Of a stretch of DNA of 64,000 bases, positions 23,329-35,701 are shown piece after piece. Within the stretch, counting starts at the first letter, position 1; every line of letters starts with the position of its first letter. Source of the DNA: Conchocele bisecta (lineage: Eukaryota; Mollusca; Bivalvia; Lucinida; Thyasiridae); NCBI GenBank assembly GCA_029237695.1, contig JAQRGA010000119.1, positions 115,888 to 179,887 on the forward strand. Reading direction: 5' to 3'. The translations under genes were made by a program, and so were the position numbers. The notes below the pieces were generated by a model, which saw nothing but the letters and a program-made list of their open reading frames with translations, did not search any database and had not been told where the DNA came from.

Positions 23329-23426
23329 ACTTTTGACGAGTGTGTGGACCAGAACCACCCCGACTGTGACCCGGAGAACCTCTGGCTGCAGGTACCCTTC
23401 TTTTGTGGACACGCCTTCAAATGCAG
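23329..23426 (+). CDS. HS2ST1: Heparan sulfate 2-O-sulfotransferase, internal exon (disulfide region)
   Basis: 98 bp between acceptor TTTGTAG and donor GTACGG. It enters in phase 0 and leaves after two bases of a codon. It encodes [19 protein letters not shown] then [13 protein letters not shown]. The four cysteines are spaced 8, 13 and 6, exactly the spacing of the two disulfides annotated in the vertebrate enzyme (201-209 and 222-228, from memory). [11 protein letters not shown] is strongly conserved in the family. No stop or frameshift is present. The 14.6 kb intron that follows is repeat-filled. Confidence 0.93.
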
Positions 23427-23596
23427 GTACGGTACACAGAGAGGCCACCAGGATAGTGGCTGGGGATGTCAAGTTCAAGGCTCCCCAAGGAATTTCTACT
23501 GTTTCTGAGTCTGATAAACTTGATATTTAACGACACTAACGTGGTATTTTCTACTGATCAGGTAACGTTTTATGCTAGAGGTTGGCAAATTAGCCT

Positions 23597-24188
23597 GTTT
23601 TTGTCTCGCCCGCGAAGCGGAAAGCGAGACATAGGTTTTGCTTTTCCGGAGTCGGCGTCGGCATCGTCGGTGTCGGCGTCGTCATTCAATGTTAAGTTTT
23701 CGTGTTACGGTCATTACTTCAACACCTTATCAGCTACAGTCATCAAACTTTATACATACCTTTACTATGATATGTAGATGAATATAGGACTATTAAAAAA
23801 AAAATCCGGGCTCCAGGGTCAAGGTCAAACTCTTTCTTTCTATGCTACAAACTGAACATTAATGCATGAAGACCCGTTTTCTCGTGCGCTCTGTACACCT
23901 GTAGAGAGAACAATAGCCTTCTCCAATTGAACACTTGTGCACTTGTGCAAGCTGTGCAGCATGTGCAAGCATGTGCAAATTTCCAGATTGACCACTAAAT
24001 GTCCAGCTAAATTATTACAGGTAATTTATACAGGTAAATTATTATACTGGGTATTACATTTCCGTAAACTGTTGACAATATTGTGGCAATATGTGGACCT
24101 GTGCAGATATGATATGTAGATAAATATAGGACTATTATAATATTCTGGGCTCCAGTAGCGAGCATTAATTTTTTGTTTATTTTTAAAC
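23597..24188 (+). repeat. Helitron-like repeat head (family E) with degraded body
   Basis: Head GTCTCGCCCGCGAAGCGGAAAGCGAGAC is a strong stem-loop after a T tract. GTCGGCGTCGGCATCGTCGG is the microsatellite, then CAATGTTAAGTTTTCGTG and a GGCTCCAGGGTCAAGGTCAA unit. A second partial unit (GATATGTAGATAAATATAGG, GGGCTCCAGTAGC) appears at 24113-24160. Confidence 0.65.
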
Positions 24189-25220
24189 TTTTTATGCCCC
24201 CGCTACCGAAAGGTACGGGGGCATATAGTGTTACCGGCGTCCGTCCGTACGTCCGTCCCGTACGTCCGTCCGTCCGTCCGTCCGTCCGTACATCCCGATA
24301 TTACCATATTCTTTAGTAACTTCTACATGGCTTCACATATTATGTCAATATTTATACACGTGATACATATGAACATGCCTTACACACACCACCCCCCAGT
24401 ACTTCGACCTTCACCTTTGGCCTTGACCTTTTCCACTTTAAATGTTTGCTTGGCACTTTGGGACAAATCTACGTGCACGTTTTCTCAATCCTACAATAAC
24501 TTCTCAATACTTTTGCCAATCCCTTAAATATTTATACACATGATACATATGAACATGCCCTCACACACTCCACCACCCAGTACTTCGACCTTCACCTTTG
24601 ACCTTCACCTTTTCTACTTTAAATGTTTACTTAGCACTTTGGGACAAATGTACGTGCACGTTTCTCAATCCTACAATAACTTCTCAATACTTTTGCCAAT
24701 CGCTTAAATATTTATACACATGATACATATGAACATGCCTTACACACTCCACCACCCATTACTTCGACCTTCACCTTTGACCTTCACCTTTTCCACTTTA
24801 ATTGTTTACTTGCCACTTTGGGACAAATCTACGTGCGCGTTTCTCAATCCTACACTAACTTTCACACACACATTGCTCCAATGGTCCTCTACCGACCCTG
24901 TGACAAATCCACATTCGTCCTGTCCCCATTAAGCACAGGGTCAGGTCACAGACTTGGTGCGTTTGAAACCTTAACATTCAGTTAAATGGCTTATAATTTG
25001 TGTTTCATTGCTCAGATCTGCTTCACATTTCACACACACATTGCTACAATGGTCCTCTACCGCCCTGTGAAAAATCCACATTCGTCCCGCCCCCACTAAG
25101 CCCAGGGTCAAGGTGCGTTCAAAACCTTAACGCTCGGGTAAATGGCTTATAATCAAATATTGCCTCGTTTTCTTTGGCTGCCAGCGGGGGCATTCGTGTG
25201 CCGACAGGCCACATTTCTAG
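24189..25220 (+). repeat. Family F head and array joined to family A tail
   Basis: Stem-loop GCCCCCGCTACCGAAAGGTACGGGGGC (24197-24223), then (GTCC)n to about 24290. Three units of about 180 bp follow (GATACATATGAACATGCC, ACCTTCACCTTTGACCTTCA, TTTGGGACAAATCTACG). At about 24855 the sequence switches to family A units and ends with the family A module and CTAG|T at 25217-25220. It looks like a chimeric or nested copy. Confidence 0.75.
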
Positions 25221-27159
25221 TTTTTGTCGCGCCCGCTTGCGGAAAGCGCGATATAGTCGGCACTTTGGCCTACGTACGTACGTATGTGTGGTCCGGTTAA
25301 AGTTTTTGGTTAAGTTGTTTGGTTAAAGTTTTTTTTAAAGTTTTTGGTTAAGTTCTTTGGTTAAAGTTTTTGGTTAAGTTTGTTCGTTGTTGTGTCGTTA
25401 AATTACTGATTTATCTTCATTTGCCCAACAAGGCTTTTTTTGGTTGTTTTTTTGGTTTAAAGTTTTTTGTAAGTTATGTTAGTCCCCTGTAATGTTTAAG
25501 TTTTTTGGTTAAGGAAATTTTTTGTTTTTGTAGTTTTTCGAATACTACACTTTTCTTCACCCCTGCCCCCTGCCCAATTAATTTGGAAACTTATCACAAT
25601 GCTGATTATTCTTCATCTCATATACATTCTACCCCCCCTGTGCGGCCCCCTGTGCCCAATGTCAAGGTTCAAATTAACTTTTTTGGGAAGTTTTTGGTTT
25701 TTTGAAGTTTTTTTGGTTAAAGTTTGTTAAGTTATGGTTAAGTTTTTTGGTTAAAGTTTTTCGGTTATAAACTATATCTGCAACTGTTTGGTTAGTGGGG
25801 AGTGAATCAAGTTCAAAATTTTTTAATGTTTATTTGTTAGGGTGTTAGTGGTTTCAAAGTTCCCGTTAAAAGAGAATTTATTCCACTGCAACCCCTGCCC
25901 GGCATTAACTTGAACTCAACCCATGGGTGTATTTTCATCCCCCCATCTAATATCATTCTGAAACACACTCGACGTTGCGGGGGCCCCTTCCCCCTGTGCC
26001 CAATGTCAGGTCAAATTACTTTTTTTGGAATTTTTGTAAATTTTTTGTTAGGGTGTATGAAGTGGTAAATCCCGTTTAAACAATCTGCACTGGCTGCCTT
26101 GTTTTTGGTTTAGGTTTTTTGGTTAAAGTTTTTGGTTAAGTTCTTTGGTTAAAGTTTTTGGTTAAGTTTTTTGGTTTAAAGTTTTTTTTTGTGAAAGTCT
26201 ATACTATATCTAATTTGCCCAACTTGCTGCCATCCTGACTCACAAATTTTTTGGTTGTTATCATCTAATATTCCTACTTTCGGGTTCGGGCCCTGTTGGC
26301 CAATTTTTGTACGTCCCATAATAGGGTGGTTTAGTTTTTTTGGTTAAAGTTTTGGTTAAGTTAAATTTTTTGTAAGTTTGTTAGTTCGTATCCCTAATAA
26401 ATTCTTGCAACTGCTACTTACCTTGAAACTTCATGGGTGTACATTTTTCATCTATCATTCTCAACTTCGGTTGCGCTGTTTGCAAACTGTCAGTTCTACC
26501 CTCAGGTTTAATTTTTTGGTTTAATTCTTTGGTTAAAGTTTTTGGTTAACTTTTTTGGTTAAGTTTTTTGGTTAAAGTTTTTGGTTAAGTTTCTTGGTTA
26601 AAGTTTTTCGTTATACTATATCTCTGCAACTGCTTTGCCCATTACCTTGAAACTTCACATGGGTGTTTATCATCATCTATATTTTTCATTCTACCCCCCT
26701 CCCGTGCGGCCCCTGTGCCCAATGTCAAGGTCAAATTACTTTTGAAATTTTTAGTTAAGTTTTTTGGTTAAAGTTTTTGGTTAAGTTTTTTGGTTAAGTT
26801 TTTTGGTTAAAGTTTTTCGTTATACTATATCTCTCTGCAACTGCTTTGCCCATTACCTTGAAACTTCACATGGGTGTGTATCAACATCTATATTTTCATT
26901 CTACCCCCCTCCTGTGCGGCCCCTGTGCCCAATGTCAAGGTCAAATTACTTTGAAGTTTTTGGTTAATGTTTTTGTCGCGCCCGCTTGCGGAAAGCGTGA
27001 TATAGTCGGCACTTTGGCGTACGTACGTGTGTCTGGTTAAACTTTTTGGTTAAGTTTTTTGGTTAAGTATTTTGGTTAAAGTTTTTCGTTATACTATATC
27101 TCTTTTTTTAATGTCCATGCCTCGCCACAAGGTGCGACATGCAGGCCGCGGCCATCTAG
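25221..27159 (+). repeat. Family G Helitron-like elements rich in GGTTAAAGTTTTT
   Basis: Head GTCGCGCCCGCTTGCGGAAAGCGCGATATAG at 25226, with a second head at 26974. The body is built from GGTTAAGTTTTTTGGTTAAAG runs mixed with CTATATCTCTGCAACTGCTT, CATTACCTTGAAACTTCACATG and GTGCCCAATGTCAAGGTCAAA. The 3' end is GCAGGCCGCGGCCATCTAG|T (27156-27159). No coding region. Confidence 0.8.
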
Positions 27160-28258
27160 TGTTAAAATGGAGGTCATCACCAAATCCAAGATGTCCGCCG
27201 TTGAAAAGTAGGTCAAATTGTCCAAAAAATCTTCTTCTCACAAACCCCCTGGCTGATTTCGACGAAACTTGGTGTGAATGATTGATATTTAATGCTGTTT
27301 CAGATTTGTTCATATGGTGGCACCTGGGTCAAAAATGGGCGTGGCCCGAGGGGTCAACTAGGGGTCAAATATTTTTGACCGAATATGGTCATATAATGTA
27401 TCCAATCCAAGGTATCGACGACACGATCACTCTGGAGCATGTTTTGCCAAAAGCAGATCATTACGTCATCCAAGATGGCCACCGACAGGTCTAAAAGTTG
27501 TTCTTTTACTAAAGATTTCAAAGGACTTCTTCTTGTGAACTGCTTGGCCGATATTGACCAAGCTTAACTGAAATGGTTTGTTGGTGAAGCCTGTTCATTT
27601 TTGTCAAAATGGAGGTCATCACCAAATCCAAGATGTCCGCCGTTGAAAAGTAGGTCAAATTGTCAAAAAATCTTCTCACAAACCGCCAGGCCGATTTCGA
27701 CGAAACTTGTATGAATGATCGATAGTTAACGCTGATTCAGATTTGTTCATATGGTGGCCTCTGGGTCAAAAATGGTCATGCCCGAGGGGTCAAATAGGGG
27801 CCAAATTTAATTTTATTTTTGACCGATAATATGGTCATTTATATATCAAATCGAAGGTATAGCAGTAAATCACATGTACATTCGCAATATATGTTTGATC
27901 AGAAGGTACCAAACAAATTCTGTGGAACATTTGAAGTTGTAAGTGAAGAGTCTTTGTGAAATCAAGATGACCACTATGGAGGCTTTTAGGTGAGCGATAC
28001 AGGCCCATTTGGGCCTCTTGTTCAAATTCTTTTTCCATTTTTGTCTAGTAGCATACGGTCGTAAGTGCTATATACCGACTATTATCATATACTAAAACAA
28101 TTATTGACTAGTGAGCCATACAATATAATCTGATATTCTATGGGCTCACTTGTCAATAATTGTATAATATGTTCGGGCCAGTGAAAATTGCTTTCTGGCC
28201 CAGGCTCGAGGTCAAGGCGGCGGGACAATGCGAGACATTTGATTCCGCGGAATTCTTG
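27160..28258 (+). repeat. Family H fragments and a second 3' end
   Basis: Two family H units (CCAAGATGTCCGCCGTTG, TTTTTGACCGAATATGGTC) end with palindrome AGGCCCATTTGGGCCT and CTTG|T at 28017-28020. A short unrelated piece then ends in TTCCGCGGAATTCTTG|T at 28258. Confidence 0.7.
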
Positions 28259-28500
28259 TTTGTTGAAAAGAGCCCCGACTGTTTACGTTGTGGCAATATG
28301 TCATTTGGTAACATCATGGGAATCCATTGACCAATGCAGGGTTCAGAGAGATTTCAAAAGTACTTGAATTCTCGAATGATAAATGAAAAGTAGATGTACT
28401 TATTTTCTGAAAGTACTTATTTTCTGAAAATTTGCTTGAAATGTGCTAGAATTTCATTTTGGTACAAGTGATTAAAAAGTTGCCTTCATACTTAAGAAGC
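28259..28500. other. Intron sequence, no gene seen
   Basis: Plain AT-rich DNA without repeats that I recognise. Confidence 0.4.
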
Positions 28501-28504
28501 TCTT

Positions 28505-28648
28505 GAATTTTTGTGGAGCTCACTTGCGGAAAGCGAGACATAGTGATCACAATGACGTTCGTGCGTGCGTGCGTGCGTACGTTCGTTCGTCCGTCCGTCC
28601 GAGGAACGTCCGTCCAATTAACCCAATTAAACTGCAATTGGTAAATAG
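28505..28648 (+). repeat. Helitron-like head with TGCG/TTCG/TCCG microsatellite
   Basis: GAGCTCACTTGCGGAAAGCGAGACATAGTG after a T tract, then GTGCGTGCGTGCGTGCGTAC, GTTCGTTCGTCCGTCCGTCC and AACCCAATTAAACTG. The body is cut off by the pogo-like insertion at 28651. Confidence 0.65.
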
Positions 28649-28650
28649 TA

Positions 28651-30046
28651 CAGTCGAACCTGTGAACAACGACCGGCAAAGGGAAGTGGCCAAAGTGGTC
28701 GTTGTTGATAGGTGGTCGTTGTTCCAAGGGTCGAACATTTACCCAGTTTCACAACAAAGTCGGCCATGTCTTTAGCATTCTATTGTAATATATATGCATG
28801 CTTTTCATCAATTAAAAATTGCACGAAAATGTCATCTTGTTGTTAGTGTTCTGAACCCAGCCTCGCTTTGGAAATTATATACAAAGGGAGTAATTATCTT
28901 CACGATAAGTATATCTCGCGGCCCGCTTTGGTGCACCATTTAATAGCTTGTCGTAATTACATGCAAGTGGTTTAATTTAGCATGACCATTAGTATTTCAC
29001 ACCACCAGTTGAAATTAATAACGGTCATATAGTCTGTATTAAAACGATAGCCTATGTGGCGCGGCCTGTGAAAACCGTGAGTTTTTTTGTAACAAAAAAT
29101 ATTTCATTGAATGCGTCAAGTCCAGTAACCCACATGAGCTAGGTTGCCAAATCAGAGAGAACACCAGGCTTATTTGCTTTCTGTCCAATGTACTGTATAC
29201 TATCCTGGTCAAGCCCGAATATTTAAGCAGCCTATGACAAATTGGCAATGTCCGCTGACATAATTACTGATGTTTTTAATTAGAGATTCGCGAGCACTGT
29301 AAACCATGTAAACCACGGGCAGACTACACGAATCCACTGCCTGGTCTGGTCGCTAATGCAATAAGCCGGGATTTGTTGGAGATCGAGACCCAATTCATAT
29401 AAACACGTTTGTCGTGTCACTTTAGACTGGTACCCGATCGCTAGGAATAACGCTATATATGCTGAGCATCAGACAGGGTACCAGTCTAGTGTGGACTACG
29501 TGACTGATGTCAGCAACCGCGTGTATTGATCTTTGATATGGCTTGTGCCCCGATGTGTGAAATTTACACTCGACACGCGCCGTGTGTTTGAAGTCTTAGT
29601 CTTGTCACTGTAGACGAATCAGCATCGTGTAAAAACACAGTTTGCCAGCTAATGATCGAGTTTTATGACTTGCGCAGAATTGCATTATGCCTATTGGAAT
29701 ACACGACACGGAATACATATTACGGGAATTACCGTTAATGGAGTTATGCAATATTTTTCATTGAAAAATGTCGCCGAGTTTTGTGATGAAAGGAAAATCG
29801 GCGATTGCGATGTTATTTTTTTTTGCCGACAAAACACGACTTGGTCGCTAATGGTCGCTAATGGTCGCTGTTTGCAGTAAAAAATGCCGCGTGGGAACGA
29901 AAATCGCTGGTCGCTGGTCGTTGTTCGGAGGTGGTCGTTATTCCAAGGTCTTTTAAAGAACAAATTGGACGGGGGGGGGGTTTTTAACTGGCCGTTGTGG
30001 ACAGGTGGTCGCTACTCACAGGTGGTCGTTAACACAGGTTCGACTG
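28651..30046. mobile_element. Pogo/Tigger-like non-autonomous element with TA duplication
   Basis: It starts CAGTCGAACCTGTGAACAAC and ends TTAACACAGGTTCGACTG, each side flanked by TA (28649-28650 and 30047-30048). Inside both ends, variants of GGTGGTCGTTGTTC and ACCACCTGT repeat several times, probably subterminal binding sites. CAGTCGAACC termini and TA targets match pogo-type Tc1/mariner transposons. No transposase is visible: the ORFs at 29665-29880 (+), 29691-29963 (-) and 29039-29248 (-) show no DDE signature. A poly-G run (29970-29980) disrupts the right end. Confidence 0.75.
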
Positions 30047-30224
30047 TATATGCATGATAACATGTGTAATATAAACTCAGACGTTGTATGGAACAAGTCT
30101 AGTTAACAAGAAACAATTCAGGCTAATAGGGATGTCATGAGTCAGAGAGAGGATGGCAACATTATTGAACTCCTTCAGTAACATGGTGAATGATCGTAGA
30201 CAGCATGATATATAAATTATAAGA

Positions 30225-30790
30225 CACATACACGAGCGTTAAGGTTTTGAATGCACCAAGTTTGTGACTTTGACCTTGGGTTTAGCGGCAGTCTGAGGAT
30301 CGTGGATTTGTCACACCATGATAGAGGACCATCAGAGGAATGCATGCGTGAAATATAAAGGAGTTATGTGAAAGGAAAGAGAAATTATAAGACATTTATC
30401 CAAGCGTTAAGCCTTCGTTGCACTAAGTATGTGACGGTGACCTTGGGTTTATTGGTGGCTCGTTGATTTGTCTGAGCATGATAGAGGACAATCAAAGGAA
30501 TGCGTCTTTCAAATATCAATCAGATGCGTAAAAGGAAAGAGAAGACTTTTACATCTTAAGTATGTGACCTTGACCTTGGGCTTCGCGGCAGTCCGAGAAT
30601 TGGGGATTCATCACTGCATGATAGAGGACAATCAGAGGAATGCGTGTGAATAACTATGAATGAGCTATGTGACCTTGGGTTTAGAGGGGATTCAAGTATC
30701 GTGGATTTGTCACGGTAAATAGAGGAATATGTGTGTGAAATATCAAGTTGCTATGTGAAAGGAAACATAAATCATATTAAATTTAGCAGA
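30225..30790 (-). repeat. Inverted family A/C-type tandem units
   Basis: In minus orientation: CGAGCGTTAAGG, TGTGACCTTGACCTTGGG, ATCGTGGATTTGTCA and ATGATAGAGGACAATCAGAGG repeat about four times at 130-180 bp spacing. It is a short array without a head. Confidence 0.7.
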
Positions 30791-30799
30791 GCGTTTCTT

Positions 30800-31880
30800 T
30801 TGTGACAATGGTAGGGATGTCGGAGTTTTTTTAAAAATTGAGATTTTTGTGGATTGTTTGGTATCAAATTAAAGCTGAGGAATGTAGTTGTGCAATGCAA
30901 GTTATTTCATCAAGATATCTTGATTAGTTAAGAAGTGATTCAATTTTGAAATTGGAGAACTTCGGAAACTTTCTGACCATTTTCTGCCAATTTTGTATTT
31001 AAAGATTCTTTTTTTTTTAAATGTGTATAATGGAGTCTTTGATATCCATTTAAAGGTATTGAAGAATGCAAAAAACAATGGAAGTTGTTTCATCAAGATA
31101 TCTTGATTGGTTAAGAAGTTATTCAATTTTTAATTTCGAGAAATAAAAAAAATTGTAAAAAAAAATAATTTGTTTTTTAATTTAGTGGATATTTTTTCCG
31201 AAAAATTATGCAGTATGGAATGTTTGGTATCCAATTAAAGGTATTAAAGAATGCAAAACAATGAAAGTTGTTTCATCAAGATATCTTGATTGGTTAAGAA
31301 GTTATTCAATTTTTTATTTCGAGAAATAACAAATTTTCTAAAAAAAATATTGCCAATTTTGAATGTAGTGGATATTTTTTCCAAAACAAAAGTGTGCATT
31401 ATGGAGTGTTTGGTATCAAATTAAAGGTATTGAAAAAATGCAAAACAATGGAAGTTGTTTCATCAAGATATCTTGATTGGTTAAGAAGTTATTCAATTTT
31501 TAATTTCGAGAAATAAAAAAAATTGTAAAAAAAAAATTTTTTTTTTTAATTTAGTGGATATTTTTTCCGAAAAATTATTCAGTATGGAGTGTTTGGTATC
31601 CAATTAAAGGTATTAAAGAATGCAAAACAATGAAAGTTGTTTCATCAAGATATCTTGATTGGTTAAGAAGTTATTCAATTGTTTATTTCAAGAAATAACA
31701 AATTTTCTAAAAACAATATTGCCAATTTTGAATGTAGTGGATATTTTTTCCAAAACAAAAGTGTGCATTATTGAGTGTTTGGTATCAAATTAAAGGTATT
31801 GAAAAAATGCAAAACAATGGAAGTTGTTTCATCAAGATATCTTGATTGGTTTAGGAGTTATTCAAATTTTCAGATTTTGG
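30800..31880. repeat. AT-rich satellite, unit about 184 bp, with a 16 bp palindrome
   Basis: The perfect palindrome ATCAAGATATCTTGAT recurs about every 182-187 bp (near 30909, 31091, 31276, 31462, 31644 and 31831). Each unit also has TGGTATC(A/C)AATTAAAGGTATT, AAAACAATG(G)AAGTTGTTTC and GGTTAAGAAGTTATTCAATT. Alternate units resemble each other more (two-unit period): one kind carries AAAAGTGTGCATTATGGAG, the other AAAATTATGCAGTATGG. No coding content. Confidence 0.85.
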
Positions 31881-33223
31881 GGAAAAAAAGCAACTTTTTT
31901 TGTGCAGAGATCTTAAAACCGGATAATATACATACACCACTTGATAGTAAGTAGCTCAATTATTTTTTGCACAAAGATGTTCATGTCAAGATTATAATGT
32001 GTTAATGAATAGAGCTGTTTGGTGTGTTTATAACATGTTTTGATTGAAATATATTCTCAAACTGAATATTAATGGCCGAACTAATGAATGGACCGAATTA
32101 CAAAAACTTTTTATCTATCCAAAATACAAGGTCGGCGGTGAGATTAACTAAGATAGTGCGCTCTCATTTAATTAACCAACAATTAGTCAACAATGGCTCT
32201 CGTACACGGATTGATTGATACTTTGTGTTTAACGGCATATCAACAGCTAAGGTCATTTAAGGCTTGGCCAACGGGTCTATCCCGTATTTAATGTGTCCAT
32301 AATGAGAGAAATTCCCAAAACCAGAACTGAATATTTACAGAAAAATCAATATTCAGCCATGAAATTAGAATATCCTATCCTGGTGCTATGTCCATTCCAC
32401 ACCAGTCACTTAGCCCAACCACAAAAGTAGTATGATCAACACTAAAATAATTTGATCTGACATGTGGCTGCAGAGGCAACAAGAAAATATGGCTTGTCGG
32501 CACACAAATGCCCATGGTGGCAGATTAGAGAAACTGTGTCACGAGTTAATTAACCAAGTGATACGTATTCACAAGCGTATTTGTGAAGGTCAAAAGGTCA
32601 AAGTCATATTAAGGCCAGCATGGATGTATGGCATTTGTCCACATGTACGATGTATTAAAATATTAAAATAATCCATCAAGGGAAATAGAAGTGATGATGA
32701 CAGAAATGAGAAACTTGGGCAAATTTCTTAATGTGTGAAAAAGTTGTGACGGTCAAGGTCATAAAAATTGCAGCATGGATGTGTGGCATTTGTCCACAGG
32801 TATGCTGTGTTGAACTGTTTATGTTCAAATGATATAGAAGTTATGACAGTTTGTTGGTGTTTAACGGAGCTATATATGGTCAGGGCCAACGGGTTCGATT
32901 ACGATTAATCATACTCAGATAAGGCGTACAACTCTCACATACAAGAAAACCAAAGACGTACACGAGGGCCAAACTAGGTCTCCAGTCGGGATTCAGGTAA
33001 GGAAGAATCCCGATCGTTAAATACCCCACCAGTTACCCACGAAGAAATGAACAACTCTGCCGAACTTCTTAACGTGTGAAAAAATTCAAAGTTGTGAACG
33101 CCAAAAGGTGAAGGTCATATTAAGGGCAGCATGGATGTGTGGTAGTTGTTCAGAAGTATGCTGTGTTTAAATATTTAACTAATCTAATCCTATCTAACCA
33201 ATCCTTAAAGTGATATAAAAGTT
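31881..33223. repeat. Intron with SINE-like pieces and a three-copy unit
   Basis: About 32200-32310 (minus orientation: TTAACGGCATATCAACAGCT, AAGGTCATTTAAGG, CCAACGGGTCTATCCCG) and about 32850-33030 (minus: GGTGTTTAACGGAGC, GCCAACGGGTTCGAT, GGTCTCCAGTCGGGATTC) match the inverted element at 47000-47390 and look like a dispersed SINE. Between them GCAGCATGGATGTGTGGCAT with TATGCTGTGTT recurs three times (32618, 32772, 33128). No gene seen. Confidence 0.6.
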
Positions 33224-34687
33224 ATGACAGAATTGACCGGCGAACCTCTTAGTGCAAACTGGGGGGAGGGGGTCAATATTTTAGCTGTAAACTTCTACCT
33301 ACATCTATTTGTGCCTGTTGGAGAAAGGAAGAATAGGAAGCTGCCCCACCCACCACCGCCGGCGCTGTACAAATATAGAATAGAACCCCCCCCCACCCAC
33401 CCACCCGCCACCACTGTAGAAAAAGCAATACATTTTTCTTGAATACTAAATAGATCAATTAGTTATAAATTTCATAATTAATTGGGCCTCCAGATGCTTT
33501 TCAAATATTAAAAAAAAAAATGCCCACAGAAAGAGGTGGGGAGGGGGGGGGGTGGGTCCGGGGGGGTGGTGGGGGCTTGGGTAGGAGGATTGACAGTATA
33601 GTGTCTCAAAAAAAAAAGAAAAAAAGATCGCTAAATACACAATAATCAATAATAATGATTCAGCTGAATTTGATTAATTGTTATTTGGAGTTGAACTTTT
33701 TTTTTTTATTGAATTGTTGAACATATATTCAAAGTGAATCTACAAGGACCCACAAACACACAGAGGCATCATTAAACAACAATTGTGCACTTTAATTGTA
33801 CACCAAAAATGGCCAGTTCAACTGTAACGCTGGCTTTTTCGATGTGGAAGTGAAAATAAAATGGTCGCGAAAACCCATGACACGGCTCGTGTTCCGAACT
33901 TCCGGTTTGATATGAGGTTACTAAAAAAGTTTGCCACCGAGTGTGCACAAGCCAAACGGTTCAATACAGTGCTTTTTGGGCACATTAATGATTGTTAAAG
34001 AAACTGTCGATGTCCTAGGATGTCGAATCCAGAGGTTCCTATAAAAATCACTGTTCAAATATTTACCTCTTTCTAGCACCAAAAACACGATTTTCCTCTC
34101 AGAAATTTCAACAGCAGACAACAGAATCGTGTAGAGGGTGCTTTTTTTCTTTCCGTTGACATGCCCAAATTAAATATCCATCAAGAAATGATCGCGTTAT
34201 CGAAATTAAGCCACACCACCTATCACGCGATTTTTCAAAATGGCGGCGTCCAAAAAAAAAAAGTTAACGCGCAAGTGATTAGAATTTATCGATTAAAAGT
34301 CACCCACATGTTACATATTTAAAAAAAAACATCGTAAGTCATAAAATATACATTACACAATGTGCGTGTATGTTTTTTATTAACTAAATCGTCCAATATT
34401 GATAAAAAATCGACTTTGAAAACGGCCAAATTTAACATTGGGTCAGAAGGCAAACCGTAAATCGGGGAAAACTCCGACATCCTAACAATGGGACGGAACG
34501 GACATACGGACGCAGGTAACAATATATGACCCCTCACCATTCAGTGATGATAATAATAAGTTCTAGGATATGCCTGCTTTGTTGTGCAGCAAACATTTGA
34601 AATCACTGAAATAGAACACATTAATTTGATATTAAAATACATTTATTTATATTTGGCGGCCATCTTGAATGTATACTTGAGATGCAA
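33224..34687. other. Intron, homopolymer-rich, no gene seen
   Basis: Poly-C tracts at about 33387-33410 and poly-G at about 33540-33575 explain the proline- and glycine-rich ORFs there. The rest is AT-rich and unannotatable. A piece near 34650 (TTGGCGGCCATCTTGAATG) recurs at about 35080 and 35210. Confidence 0.5.
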
Positions 34688-34996
34688 CAGTGCCGTAGCC
34701 AGAGGTTCGAAATAGCCGAGGCCAACATAAGCGGCGGAAGACGATAATTATTGGGGGTGGAAGTGTGGAGGGCCCGAAGGGCCCGAGTTTGCTAGGCGGG
34801 TCCGGGGGCATGCCCACCCTGAAAATTTTGAAATCAAAGTGGTCTGAAACGCCATTTCCTGCATTCTCAGCAAAGTCTGAGCACATACTATGACTCCCAT
34901 TTTTCCTATATTGGAATAAAAAAAAAAAAAAAAAAAAATCGTGAAAAAACGGACGAGGCCATGGCCTCGTCTGGCCTCAACGTGGCTACGGCACCG
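34688..34996. mobile_element. 309 bp MITE, ends CAGTGCCGTAGCCA, 5 bp duplication TGCAA
   Basis: Left end CAGTGCCGTAGCCAGAGG, right end GTGGCTACGGCACCG: inverted ends of 14 bp with one mismatch. TGCAA stands on both sides (34683-34687 and 34997-35001). The interior has GGGCCCGAAGGGCCCGAG, GGCATGCCCACCCTGAAAAT and a 20-bp poly-A run. It is a hAT-like non-autonomous element by its CAGTG ends, with no coding capacity. Confidence 0.75.
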
Positions 34997-35001
34997 TGCA
35001 A

Positions 35002-35701
35002 ATGTTTTATATTTCACGTGTAGTAGTCATCCTCAAACGAGTTCACCCAGAAACATGAATTTAACATTTTACATTTGACGGCCATTTTGAATTTATGCAA
35101 ATGTAGGAGATGTCACTGTACCTCATATATTTTCCTCAATTATTCTGTGTGTCCACATACTTGACTATAACAATCAGTTTAGAACAGTGATACGTAACAT
35201 TATGGAAATTTGGCGGCCATATTGAATTTATGCCAATTAAGGGGTATTAACGAAGTCGAAATCGTGTGTACTCAATCAAACCTTGAAGGACTCATATGAA
35301 AGGTCATCTGGGCAAAATTTGGTGATGTCTGCCACAAGTGCGCACACTGGTCGATTTTTTACCCTAACCAGAGCAACTACTTATGGGATTTGCGACCAGT
35401 GTTGATCCAGATCAGCCTCCAATAAGCGTTCATCTTACGCGGATAAAATTTGGTTGGAGCATCTATAAACTGCGAGTAGCGCTATTTATTTTAAAAGCAT
35501 TTGACTGAGAAGATGCGTTGTCAAGGTTCATTCATTCCGACTACCTTTCAACAAATTGGGCCGCTTCCGAGCCAACTTGCACGCTCTGATCCACAAACTC
35601 AACCAATAGCGGGAACCAATTCTTCTTTACTTGATTGTTCTACAACGCAAAATAGGAATCAGCGTTTACGGCCGACTTTGAGTAGGTGCGCGTTTTCCAT
35701 T
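35002..35701. other. Intron, no gene seen
   Basis: Contains repeats of a TTGGCGGCCAT(A/T)TTGAATTTATGC piece and a degraded CAGTGTTGATCCAGATCAGCCT repeat. The 104-aa ORF at 35501-35815 runs into the next repeat head and is not credible. Confidence 0.45.

Noticed and set aside
30800..31880. Regularly spaced palindromes resembling a CRISPR array
   Set aside because: The whole 184 bp unit is repeated, not only the palindrome, and there are no unique spacers. The context is eukaryotic.
33224..33649. Proline- and glycine-rich ORFs
   Set aside because: They come from poly-C and poly-G tracts and have no other coding sign.
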